64,000 nucleotides of DNA from Alkaliphilus serpentinus (GTDB lineage Bacteria > Bacillota > Clostridia > Peptostreptococcales > Natronincolaceae), in contig NZ_WBZB01000016.1 of assembly GCF_009017255.1 (NCBI RefSeq), positions 1 through 64,000 on the forward strand, in the 5' to 3' direction. Positions 8,016-16,885 of this stretch are shown in pieces. Position numbers and translations under genes: made by a program. The notes beneath the pieces are model-generated. The model searched no databases, had not been told where the DNA came from, and saw nothing but the letters and a program-made list of their open reading frames with translations. Each line of letters begins with the position of its first letter. The stretch's first letter is position 1.

Positions 8016-8606
8016 ATGAGTTCATATATAAGAGTCTTTCATGCTGTTCCAGATGCACCAGCAGTAGATGTATATGCCAACAATTGTTTAATAGTAAATA
8101 ATATTTCCTATAAACATATCTCTCAGTATTTATACTTGCCTTCAGGACCTACCAATATTAAAATATATCCTGCTGGTAGTATGGGTATTCCCGTACTGGA
8201 TGTCAATATAGTAGTACCTCCTATGGAAATTCTTACAGTTGCTGCTGTAGGAACTCTTTCTACTATTGGATTGCTTGTTATTGAAGAACCTAAATTTTGT
8301 AATCCCTACCATCAGAGCAATATAAGGTTTGCCCACTTATCCCCCAATGCACCATCGGTAGACATCACTTTGAGGGATGGGACAGTAATTTTTGGTAATG
8401 TGTCATTTAAAGATGTTACTGATTATCTAAGGGTAGCACCAGGAATATATGAATTACAAGTAAGAATAGCTGGAACAAATCAAGTAGTCCTTAACTTACC
8501 CCCTGTGGCCTTGAATCCTAAAACCTTCTACACGATATATGCAGTAGGGCTAGTTGGAGAAATGCCACCTTTACAGGCACTCTTGTCTGTGGATAGAATA
8601 TGCTAA
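8016..8606 (+). CDS. DUF4397 repeat protein
   Basis: 196 aa with two related DUF4397 units: SYIRVFHAVPDAPAVDVYAN near residue 3, and NIRFAHLSPNAPSVDITLRDG near residue 105. The start follows GAAAGGAGGA. There is no obvious signal peptide, although many DUF4397 proteins are secreted; in spore-formers related proteins may be spore-coat or surface components, which is inference. It is monocistronic, ending at a hairpin near 8789. Confidence 0.85.
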   Translation: MSSYIRVFHAVPDAPAVDVYANNCLIVNNISYKHISQYLYLPSGPTNIKIYPAGSMGIPVLDVNIVVPPMEILTVAAVGTLSTIGLLVIEEPKFCNPYHQSNIRFAHLSPNAPSVDITLRDGTVIFGNVSFKDVTDYLRVAPGIYELQVRIAGTNQVVLNLPPVALNPKTFYTIYAVGLVGEMPPLQALLSVDRIC

Positions 8607-8788
8607 CCCCTAATGTGAGGAATTTTAATTAGAGTATTCTATGACTATAGAGAAGTTATTTAATAATAAAGCAGGGGTATTTATTGAATTTTCAAAAATA
8701 TTGCCCAGTGACTATATTATAGCAGATAACATTTAACGAATTCGATCTTTGTCTATTCATTAAGATGTTTTCCAAAATCAAATGGACA

Positions 8789-8814
8789 ACCGTATCTTCT
8801 GATACGGTCTTTTT
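8789..8814 (+). terminator. intrinsic terminator after DUF4397 gene
   Basis: ACCGTATC / GATACGGT with a TTCT loop, then CTTTTT. The 180 bases between the DUF4397 stop and this hairpin hold no recognisable gene. A TATAAT at about 8833-8838 may belong to the next gene's promoter, but I see no good -35. Confidence 0.75.
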
Positions 8815-8926
8815 CATGGGGTTATTTAGTAGTATAATAGAAAGGAGGTTTATATACCGTTAGTTGGAAGTATATATGTAACTAGCCCTTGTAATCTGTG
8901 AAACAGTGAAAGGAATGAAGCTGAAA

Positions 8927-10090
8927 ATGAAGTATAGAGTGAATCCTAAGAATAATGATCAGCTTTCTATTTTAGGCTTTGGATGTATGCGTTTTCCAAG
9001 GGATGAAAAGGAAGTAGAAAAACAGATTATTTATGCCATAGAAAATGGTGTTAACTATTTTGATACAGCCTACATCTATCCCAACAGCGAAGCGGTATTA
9101 GGGAGGGTGCTGGCCAAGGGTTATCGCCATCGAGTTAAAATTGCAACAAAGCTCCCTCCATATTTAATTAAAAAATATGAGGATTTTGATCGAATTTTTG
9201 ATGAGGAATTGAGACGATTACAGACGGATTATATTGATTACTATTTTATTCATATGCTATCAGATGTAAATATGTGGAACAGGTTAATTGATATTGGAGT
9301 TTTAAGATGGATAGAAGAAAAAAAGCAAAAAGGTCAGATAATCAATGTTGGTTTTTCTTACCACGGTGGTAGAGAAGATTTCATTAAGATTATCGATGAA
9401 TATGACTGGGAGTTTTGTATGATTCAGTATAACTATCTAGACGAGAATAATCAAGCTGGAAAAACTGGATTACAATATGCAGCAGCTAAGGGATTACCGG
9501 TTATGGTTATGGAACCATTGAGAGGCGGAAAGCTGGTTACCAACCTCCCAAAGGAAGTATATAAAATATGGGAAAAGGCCCACATAAAGCGTTCTCCAGC
9601 AGAATGGGCATTTCATTGGATTTGGAATCACCCAGAGGTTACAGTGGTTTTATCCGGGATGAATTCTATGGAAATGATCCAAGAAAACATCAATGCAGCA
9701 TCTCAAGCTGAGGCCAATTCCTTTACGGAGGAGGACTATGAGGTATTCAATAAGGTGGGGAGGATCCTTAAGGAAAAAATCAAGGTTCCATGTACAGCCT
9801 GCAACTACTGCATGCCCTGTCCTATGGGGGTAGATATTCCTACTGTTTTTTCTTGTTATAATGATGTGGAGATAGAAGGGAAGCTTATGGGTAAGATAAA
9901 GTATTTAGTACAAACCAGCCTAAAAACTGATGCAAGTAATGCCTCCTTGTGCTCCAAATGCCGAAAATGTGAAATATATTGTCCTCAGAAAATCGCAATT
10001 GGAGATGAACTTGAGAAAACAGCTAAAAAAATGGAAGGCATCTTTTATAAACCTGCTAGATATTTTATCAAGAAATTTATGAAGTTATAG
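8927..10090 (+). CDS. aldo/keto reductase with C-terminal ferredoxin domain
   Basis: 387 aa from the ATG at 8927 (MKYRVNPKNND); in-frame GTG 8906 and ATG 8915 are possible alternatives. The N-terminal 270 residues are an aldo/keto reductase barrel (LGFGCMRFP, YFDTAYIYPNSE, IATKLP, YIDYYFIH). The C-terminal part has ferredoxin-like cysteines: CTACNYCMPCPMGVDIP and CSKCRKCEIYCPQ. It probably transfers electrons between an Fe-S or NADPH donor and a carbonyl substrate. Such fusions are common in anaerobes; the substrate is not known. Confidence 0.88.
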   Translation: MKYRVNPKNNDQLSILGFGCMRFPRDEKEVEKQIIYAIENGVNYFDTAYIYPNSEAVLGRVLAKGYRHRVKIATKLPPYLIKKYEDFDRIFDEELRRLQTDYIDYYFIHMLSDVNMWNRLIDIGVLRWIEEKKQKGQIINVGFSYHGGREDFIKIIDEYDWEFCMIQYNYLDENNQAGKTGLQYAAAKGLPVMVMEPLRGGKLVTNLPKEVYKIWEKAHIKRSPAEWAFHWIWNHPEVTVVLSGMNSMEMIQENINAASQAEANSFTEEDYEVFNKVGRILKEKIKVPCTACNYCMPCPMGVDIPTVFSCYNDVEIEGKLMGKIKYLVQTSLKTDASNASLCSKCRKCEIYCPQKIAIGDELEKTAKKMEGIFYKPARYFIKKFMKL

Positions 10091-10193
10091 AAATTGAATA
10101 AGACCAAATGTTATATACAAGGAGAACTGGATATATATATAATATCTATTGATTTAGACAGGCACTATAAGTATATACAGGAGGTGTTTATCT

Positions 10194-10355
10194 ATGTTAA
10201 AATGGGCACTAGTATTCTTTATAATATCAGTAATAGCAGGATTGTTTGGTTTTAGAGGCGTTGCTGGTACATCTAAGCAGATTGCTAAAGTGCTATTTTT
10301 CATCTTTGTCGTATTGTTTGTACTTACGCTTATTTTTGGAGGTCTAGCCATTTAG
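10194..10355 (+). CDS. DUF1328 (YtjA-like) small membrane protein
   Basis: 53 aa, start behind CAGGAGGTG. The sequence ([22 protein letters not shown], then [17 protein letters not shown]) matches the DUF1328 two-helix family. An opposite-strand frame over it is a shadow. Function is unknown; the family is often stress- or envelope-linked. Confidence 0.85.
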   Translation: MLKWALVFFIISVIAGLFGFRGVAGTSKQIAKVLFFIFVVLFVLTLIFGGLAI

Positions 10356-10387
10356 TATAGAATCCTAAACTTTATAACAAAGGTATG

Positions 10388-10413
10388 AAAGTCGCAATTA
10401 TTGCGACTTTTCT
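10388..10413 (+). terminator. intrinsic terminator after DUF1328 gene
   Basis: AAAGTCGCAA / TTGCGACTTT, three-base loop, T run. Confidence 0.8.
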
Positions 10414-10546
10414 GCTTATTTGATCTAATCAATTAATCGTATCTTGTCTTAACCATCTTAATATTTTTATTCCATCGGTGGTTATAGACTTGAAAAATGA
10501 CAATATATAATATAAGTAGTTTTTAAAAATCGTAGGAGGTGCTTAC

Positions 10547-12523
10547 ATGTTAAAGGCTATAGCCAATATCGTAAGGGGACTATCTGCTGACGCAGTAGAG
10601 GCAGCCATTTCAGGACATCCTGGCTTGCCATTAGGCTGTGCTGAAATTGGAGGAGTGTTATATGGTGAAGTACTGAATTACAATCCAAAGGATCCCCATT
10701 GGATCAATCGGGATCGCTTCGTATTATCAGCTGGTCATGGTTCGATGCTACTGTATTCCTATCTTCACCTTGCCCAGTTTGATTTACCCCTAGAGGAAAT
10801 AAAAGCTTTTCGACAGTTAGGTTCAATAACTCCAGGGCATCCAGAGATTCATGAAACCCCTGGGGTCGAAGCAACCACTGGCCCTTTAGGACAGGGTTTT
10901 TCAAATGCTGTAGGGATGGCTTTAGCAGAAAGAATTCTTGCAAAAAAGTATAACACTGAGGATTATACTATTATAGATCATTACACCTATACCTTGATGG
11001 GAGATGGTTGTATGATGGAGGGGGTAACCTCTGAGGCAGCTTCATTGGCTGGACATTTAGGACTTGGAAAACTCATTGCCATATATGATAGTAACAACAT
11101 CACCATTGAGGGGAATACTAGTTTAGCCTTTACTGAGTCGGTTGCAGATAGATTTAGAGCCTATGGATGGCAGGTGATAGACAATATAGATGGTCATAAT
11201 GTCCATGAGGTTAGGGAAGCTATCCTAACGGCTAAGGAAGAAGGGGAGAAACCCTCCTTAATCATAGCGAAAACCACCATTGGTTATGGAGCACCAAATA
11301 AGGAAGGTACTAGTAGTGTTCATGGTTCCCCCTTGGGGGAGTCTGAAGTTACTCTGATGAAGGAAGCAATAGGGCTTCCCAATAACGAGAGATTTTATAT
11401 ATCAGAGGAGGTAAAAAACTTTTTCTCCCAAAGAATAAAGGAATTAGAAGAAAAATATCGAGATTGGGTAACTAAGTATCAAAGGTGGTCAGAGGATTAT
11501 CCAAAGAAGAGAAAGGATTTAGAAGAAGCCTTAAACTTAGAGCTACCAAAGGAATTAAGAGAGGATATTGCAGGCTTAAAAATTAAGTCTCCAAGTGCCA
11601 CAAGAAAATCCTCCAGTGAAGTGCTTACAGCTGTGGCTGATAATCTTCATTATTTAATTGGAGGCTCTGCGGATTTAGCACCCTCAAATAACACTTATCT
11701 TAAAAAGTACTCCGAAATTCAAAAAGGAAGTTATGATGGAAGAAATCTACGCTTTGGAGTTCGAGAGCATGGTATGGCGGCAATTGCAAATGGTATCTCC
11801 CTTCATGGAGGATTGAGACCCTATTGCGGAAGCTTCCTTGTGTTTTCGGATTATATGAGGGCTGGAATTAGGATGTCTGCCATTATGAAGCAGCCAGTAA
11901 TATATGTTTTAACCCATGATTCAATCGCCGTTGGGGAGGATGGACCTACCCATCAGCCCATTGAGCACTTGGAATCTCTAAGATTGATCCCCAATTTAAA
12001 GGTTATCAGACCAGCAGATGCAGAAGAGGTAAAGGAAGGATGGCTTTTAGCTCTAGAAAACCTCACAGGCCCAACAGCTCTGATTTTAACAAGACAGGAT
12101 TTGCCCCTAATTGAAAAAGAGTTTGGAATCTCTAATATGGCCAGGGGTGCCTATATCGTCGAAAAAGAAAAGGGGAAACAAGAGGTTACCCTTATGGCAT
12201 CGGGAAGCGAATTGGCCTTGGCAGTTGAAACAGCAGGACTATTAAAGGAGAAGAAAATTGGTGTGAGGGTTGTATCGGTACCTGATCGAGGAGAATTTGT
12301 GAAGCAAGAGAATAACTATATCCATGAGGTTTTAGGGGATGATCAAGCAATGAGGGTAGCCATTGAGGCTGGTGTAGGGATAGGTTGGTATCAACTACTA
12401 AAGGATAGGCATATGGTTGTTGGAATCGAAGACTTTGGTGCCAGTGGAAAAGGAGAAGAGGTTCAAAGAAAATTTGGATTTGTTGCAGAAAAAATTGCCA
12501 ATGATATTTTAAAAAGTATGTAA
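10547..12523 (+). CDS. tkt: transketolase
   Basis: 658 aa, the full single-chain length. It transfers two-carbon ketol units in the pentose phosphate pathway using thiamine diphosphate. Visible motifs are SGHPGLPLG near residue 22, [15 protein letters not shown], the ThDP site [13 protein letters not shown], and later the conserved [14 protein letters not shown] and RQDLPL. The AGGAGGTG ribosome site and hexaloop terminator show a single-gene unit. GCAEIG replaces the more usual GAAD after the GHPG motif. Confidence 0.95.
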   Translation: MLKAIANIVRGLSADAVEAAISGHPGLPLGCAEIGGVLYGEVLNYNPKDPHWINRDRFVLSAGHGSMLLYSYLHLAQFDLPLEEIKAFRQLGSITPGHPEIHETPGVEATTGPLGQGFSNAVGMALAERILAKKYNTEDYTIIDHYTYTLMGDGCMMEGVTSEAASLAGHLGLGKLIAIYDSNNITIEGNTSLAFTESVADRFRAYGWQVIDNIDGHNVHEVREAILTAKEEGEKPSLIIAKTTIGYGAPNKEGTSSVHGSPLGESEVTLMKEAIGLPNNERFYISEEVKNFFSQRIKELEEKYRDWVTKYQRWSEDYPKKRKDLEEALNLELPKELREDIAGLKIKSPSATRKSSSEVLTAVADNLHYLIGGSADLAPSNNTYLKKYSEIQKGSYDGRNLRFGVREHGMAAIANGISLHGGLRPYCGSFLVFSDYMRAGIRMSAIMKQPVIYVLTHDSIAVGEDGPTHQPIEHLESLRLIPNLKVIRPADAEEVKEGWLLALENLTGPTALILTRQDLPLIEKEFGISNMARGAYIVEKEKGKQEVTLMASGSELALAVETAGLLKEKKIGVRVVSVPDRGEFVKQENNYIHEVLGDDQAMRVAIEAGVGIGWYQLLKDRHMVVGIEDFGASGKGEEVQRKFGFVAEKIANDILKSM

Positions 12524-12559
12524 ATAACAAAGCTTATTAAATACTTTGTCTTCAATCTA

Positions 12560-12590
12560 ACTCTACTGTGAAAACAGTAGAGTTTTTTAA
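12560..12590 (+). terminator. intrinsic terminator, hexaloop family copy 3
   Basis: CTCTACTG / CAGTAGAG, loop TGAAAA, T6 run. Relative to the other copies one C-G pair has become T-A on both arms, so the pairing is kept. Confidence 0.85.
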
Positions 12591-12698
12591 TGACTATACA
12601 AAACTGTTCATAAGAATTAACAATTATTTAATATAGTAAATATGTAAAATATGTATAATGGAATCAATAGGATAAAAGTACTAAATTTATAGAATTAA

Positions 12699-14495
12699 AT
12701 GGAGTTGAGTAAAGTGGGACAGGATAATATAAAATCTTTAGATAATATGCAATATGAAAAAATAATCAATACAGAAGATGTTGATAATGTTTTTCAGTGT
12801 ATTATATCATTGAAGGATGGTACTGTATTAGGCTATGAGGCTTTATGCAGGGGACCAAAAGGAACAATCTACGAGAATCCAAAAAACCTGTTTCATACAG
12901 CTAAACAATATGGAAGAATCCTTGAATTAGAGGAAATCTGTAAAAGGAAGGCCCTACAAAAATTTAAGAGCAAAGGCGAAAAAGTTAAGCTTTTTGTAAA
13001 CATAGACCCCAGTTGCCTTTTTGAAGACGAAGAAGGTATAAACCTATTAAAAAATCTATTTACATTATGGGATGAGGATTATAGCTTTCTTATATTTGAG
13101 GTGACAGAAGAGATTTGCATAGGTGACTATAAACGTTTTTGTAATGCTCTAAATCAATATAAAAAGTTTGGAATTGATATTGCCATTGATAACGTTGGTA
13201 ATGGATATGCAGGTTTAAATCTTCTTACCAACTTAGAACCCTTGTATATGAAAATTAATATGGAACTGGTAAGGGATGTTGAAAAAAATGTCTTTAAGAA
13301 GGCCATTATTAAATCTTTAGTAGCATTTGCTAATAATACAAACTCAAAGCTCATTGCTGAAGGAATCGAGACCCAAGCTGAGTTGGATGAGTTAATAGAT
13401 TTAGGTGTTCACTATGGACAAGGTTATTATATTCAAAAACCTTCTTATGAGTTACTTCATACCCATTCCAATATAAAACAACATATATTAGAAAGAAATT
13501 TAACTATCAGTGACATCAAACTACAAAATATTACTACTATTAGAATTGGAGAGATTAGTAGACCTATAAGAAATATTTTTGTCGATACCTTAGGAAAAGA
13601 AGTAAACATGATATTTGAAAATGACTTAACTATACAAGGTCTTCCGGTGGTTGATGATGATAAACCCGTAGGACTAATTATGAAGCATAAATTTTATCGC
13701 TATTTAGGAAAACAGTATGGATACTCAATTTTTATGGATAGACCTGTAGATTATTTAATGGATAACGCACCAATGGTTATAGATTTTGATACGCCCTTAG
13801 ATCAAGTTTCTGAGATCGCTATGAAGAGAGATGATGATACCCTCTATGATTACATAATTGTAACTAAAAATCATAAATACTGTGGAATAGCCACAATAAA
13901 AGATTTATTACAGAAAACAACTGAGATAGAACTAAATCGAGCTAAGTTTGCAAATCCATTGACAGGGTTGCCAGGAAACATTATTATAGAGCAAAAAATC
14001 AGAAATATCATTAAATCTACAAAGGATTATTCAGTGCTTTACTTTGATATAGATAATTTTAAATCCTATAATGATGTTTATGGCTTTGATAATGGAGACA
14101 GAATTCTTCAAATGCTAGGTAATTTGATAGGGCAGTGGATGGAGCTATTAGATTTTAAGGAGGGTTTTCTAGGGCACATAGGAGGAGATGACTTTGTTGC
14201 AATAGTAGAAAGCCATGTCGTCAATAACTTATGCGATGCAATTATTGATAAGTTTGATAGAAGCATTCTAGATTACTATTCAGAAATTGATCAGAAAAAT
14301 GGATATATTATGGCAGAAAACCGTCATGGTGTCATGGAGCAATATCCTTTAATGAGTTTATCCATAGCAATTGTGACAAATAAATACCAAAACTTTGAGA
14401 GTGTTTCACAGTTGGTAGAGTATGCCAGTAGGATTAAGAAAAAATGTAAAGCATGTTGGAAAAGTAATTATATTATTGGAAATATCACTGAATAA
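12699..14495 (+). CDS. EAL-CBS-GGDEF signalling protein
   Basis: 598 aa, cytosolic, no membrane segments. Residues about 25-260 form an EAL domain: E47 in YEALCRG and AEGIET at 220-224. The usual DDFG motif reads D164-N165 (IDNVGNG) and the usual KID reads KIN (N187), so phosphodiesterase activity may be lost. Residues about 285-420 resemble a CBS pair. The C-terminal GGDEF domain has YFDIDNFKSYND and GGDD at 495-498, an acceptable active-site form. It probably makes c-di-GMP, or binds it, under nucleotide control by the CBS part. Confidence 0.88.
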   Translation: MELSKVGQDNIKSLDNMQYEKIINTEDVDNVFQCIISLKDGTVLGYEALCRGPKGTIYENPKNLFHTAKQYGRILELEEICKRKALQKFKSKGEKVKLFVNIDPSCLFEDEEGINLLKNLFTLWDEDYSFLIFEVTEEICIGDYKRFCNALNQYKKFGIDIAIDNVGNGYAGLNLLTNLEPLYMKINMELVRDVEKNVFKKAIIKSLVAFANNTNSKLIAEGIETQAELDELIDLGVHYGQGYYIQKPSYELLHTHSNIKQHILERNLTISDIKLQNITTIRIGEISRPIRNIFVDTLGKEVNMIFENDLTIQGLPVVDDDKPVGLIMKHKFYRYLGKQYGYSIFMDRPVDYLMDNAPMVIDFDTPLDQVSEIAMKRDDDTLYDYIIVTKNHKYCGIATIKDLLQKTTEIELNRAKFANPLTGLPGNIIIEQKIRNIIKSTKDYSVLYFDIDNFKSYNDVYGFDNGDRILQMLGNLIGQWMELLDFKEGFLGHIGGDDFVAIVESHVVNNLCDAIIDKFDRSILDYYSEIDQKNGYIMAENRHGVMEQYPLMSLSIAIVTNKYQNFESVSQLVEYASRIKKKCKACWKSNYIIGNITE

Positions 14496-14608
14496 GGGTT
14501 TATTAACATAGTTTTTAAGAACTCTTAATATAAACACGTCTAAAATAAGGAACTGAAGGTGTATCATATAAATATAAAGCTTACTAAGAGTTCATGGAGG
14601 TGCATAGT

Positions 14609-14815
14609 GTGAAAAGCATAACCTATGGGGATCTTACATTTGAACAAGTATGTGCTAAAATAAAAGATTACACTAAGAAGGACTTACAAGGAACCTATGT
14701 AATCTCTATTGGAACCGACTCTCAAAGCTATGAGGGGGTTACAAAAATGGTTTCTGTTATTACCTTAATTCGAAAATCAAAGGGTGGCATCTTTTTTTAT
14801 GATATTAGAAAGTAG
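14609..14815 (+). pseudogene. YkuK-like (DUF458, RNase H fold) fragment
   Basis: GTG start at 14609 with GGAGGTG at 14597-14603. The reading frame gives SITYGDLTFEQVCAKI and YVISIGTDSQS, the N-terminal hallmark of YkuK, then FFYDIRK and a stop at about 68 aa. Family members are about twice as long. Remnants of the missing part appear in other frames after 14815 (for example SEAV), so the gene is frameshifted or decayed. Confidence 0.7.
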
Positions 14816-15016
14816 ACTCATACTCATCCTCGGGTATTGCAGATAGGCTTTCTAAGCGAGGCAGTATAGTGAGCTAATTATTGTTTAAGAAAATTAATAT
14901 GAACCCAAAGCAAGTAATGTATAAAAGTAATACTTATCATGAAATATTGTAAGTAATAAGAATTTAAATGTATAAGAGATAGCTATCGATTATGATTGTA
15001 GTACTAAAAAAAGATT

Positions 15017-15046
15017 ACCCTACTGTTAATGCAGTAGGGTTATTAA
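15017..15046 (+). terminator. hexaloop family copy 4
   Basis: CCCTACTG / CAGTAGGG with loop TTAATG, followed by a weak TTATTAATTCTT tail. Between 14816 and 15140 nothing else is recognisable apart from YkuK debris. Confidence 0.6.
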
Positions 15047-15140
15047 TTCTTCTTTAGTAAGTTTTAATTAGGATCCTGTAGTTAATATAGTATATTTATT
15101 AAAATTAGATTATTATTTATAAACCCTGAGGAATGCTTTT

Positions 15141-16520
15141 TTATAAGTATCCTTCAGCTAAAACTGCCAGAGGACTTCTCTCTACATGCTTTAGAGTGAT
15201 ATGTCCCGATAGGGGTGAGAATTTTAGCTTTTCAATAAGATAAACTAAGCCATTGGATTTAGCATCCACCAGGACGTTATCGATCTGACTCATGGAAGGG
15301 TCTCCAATAATGATAAATTTGCTACCCTGGCCAGCTCTAGTTAACATTAGTTTCGCCAGGTGGGGGGTGGTTTCCTGAGTTTCGTCGATAATTACTAGTG
15401 TATTGGCTAGGGTTCTACCCCTCATGTAATTAAATGTTTTCAGCTCCAATAGACCTATTTGACTGTAGGTTTCTACAAAGTTATCGGCAGTGAAATTAGG
15501 TTTCTCACCTTTTTTAATAATATTAATCTTTTCCTCCCGTTTATGCCTGCTCTTCTGATCAATCAGGTTGTCTACTGCATCATAAAAGGCTGACATCCAA
15601 GGTCGAAGCTTGTCCTTCTCTTCACCAGGCAAAAACCCGATATCATTACCTGCTGGTACAACAGGTCGAACAAATACAAGCTTTCGGAAATCCCCCTTTT
15701 CCAATACACTTTCTAAGGCATAGGCAATAGCCAGTATGCTCTTACCACTTCCAGCTCCTCCGCTGATAGACACTAAGGGCACATCGGGATCATGAAGCAG
15801 CTCAAAGGCCATTTTCTGCTCGCGGTTGATGGGCTTTAGACCCCAGGTCATATTATTGGAATATTCTAAAGGTACAATACGTCCATTTTTATATTTAACT
15901 AAAATCTCATGATTGGATTTGTCCAAGCTTCTAATATGAAAAAAATGATTTGGGTAGAGAATCTCCTCCTTCATCTCCTCTGGCAGGGGAATGCCGTTCT
16001 TATTACGATAAATTCTGTCTATGATATCGGAGGTTAAATACACCTCACTATAACCCCTGTAAAGCTCATCTCCATGTATCTTATCATTTTCATAATCCTG
16101 CACCTGAAGGCCTAAGGATTCTGCCAGTACCGTCATAGCAGCATCCTTAGTAACCAGGATGGTAGGGGTTTTTTTATGAGCCTTAGCTAGATTTAATGCT
16201 ATGGCTATGATTTTATTATCATTTTTATTTCGATCAGTACCATCGGGTAGAGCTGTGAAATCCATATAGTTGGTTTCAATTCGAATGGTTCCCTTATTAG
16301 GTAGAGGGATACCCTTGCTGTAATTACCCAAATGCCTTAGCTTATTCAGTTCCTTTAAAACCTCCCGGGCATGATAGCCCACAATTCCATCCTTCTTTTT
16401 TAGATTATCTAGCTCCTCCAGTACAATAATAGGAAGGATTAAATGGTTATCCTCAAAGTTGTACATGAATTTTGGATCATGGATGACAACATTGGTATCA
16501 ATAATATAATTTTTAATCAC
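15141..16520 (-). CDS. PIN-PhoH family ATPase (YlaK-like)
   Basis: About 459 aa. I prefer the GTG at 16520, which has GGAGGAAGG 4 bases upstream and begins just before the PIN motif IIDTNVVIHDP; an ATG at 16598 would add 26 residues. The N-terminal half is a PIN nuclease-like domain (LPIIVLEELDNLKK, YHAREVLKEL). The C-terminal half is a PhoH ATPase: SGGAGSGKSILAIAYA (Walker A) and LVIIDETQETTPHLAKLML (Walker B). It is thought to unwind and cut RNA; the exact role is unsettled. Monocistronic. Confidence 0.9.
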   Translation of the reverse strand: MIKNYIIDTNVVIHDPKFMYNFEDNHLILPIIVLEELDNLKKKDGIVGYHAREVLKELNKLRHLGNYSKGIPLPNKGTIRIETNYMDFTALPDGTDRNKNDNKIIAIALNLAKAHKKTPTILVTKDAAMTVLAESLGLQVQDYENDKIHGDELYRGYSEVYLTSDIIDRIYRNKNGIPLPEEMKEEILYPNHFFHIRSLDKSNHEILVKYKNGRIVPLEYSNNMTWGLKPINREQKMAFELLHDPDVPLVSISGGAGSGKSILAIAYALESVLEKGDFRKLVFVRPVVPAGNDIGFLPGEEKDKLRPWMSAFYDAVDNLIDQKSRHKREEKINIIKKGEKPNFTADNFVETYSQIGLLELKTFNYMRGRTLANTLVIIDETQETTPHLAKLMLTRAGQGSKFIIIGDPSMSQIDNVLVDAKSNGLVYLIEKLKFSPLSGHITLKHVERSPLAVLAEGYL

Positions 16521-16812
16521 AGTGCCTTCCTCCAATTCTATTGTAGTTTTTGTCTTTATTTGTGGATATTTATTAACCTTGTTTAATATATTACACATGA
16601 AAGGACCCTTTCCTGCCAGTATACATTAATTTAACATAGAATTAAATAATCCTATCTGTATCCTAAAATCTATGAATCAACTGGTATCAAGGCTTTTAAA
16701 TAAAGACTATGAAAAGAGTTTTTTCAAATGGGTCAAAAGTCGTGGTTTTTATGTATGATCGTATTGGTAGTAAAGGGTGGAGTATATAGCTAAGCAAAGT
16801 AGTTTACACTTA

Positions 16813-16841
16813 TTGCCAAAACATGAATAAAGAAGTATAAT
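16813..16841 (+). promoter_or_regulatory. sigma-A-type promoter of the sigma-54 activator gene
   Basis: TTGCCA, 17-base spacer, TATAAT; start about 45 bases before the ATG. The activator therefore appears to be made by the housekeeping polymerase. The rest of 16600-16810 holds no recognisable feature. Confidence 0.6.
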
Positions 16842-16885
16842 GTAGTTAATAAATTAACAAATGTGGTTATAAATGGGGGATCCTT

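Noticed and set aside
10154-10351. 65-aa minus-strand frame
   Set aside because: It is a shadow of the DUF1328 gene on the plus strand.
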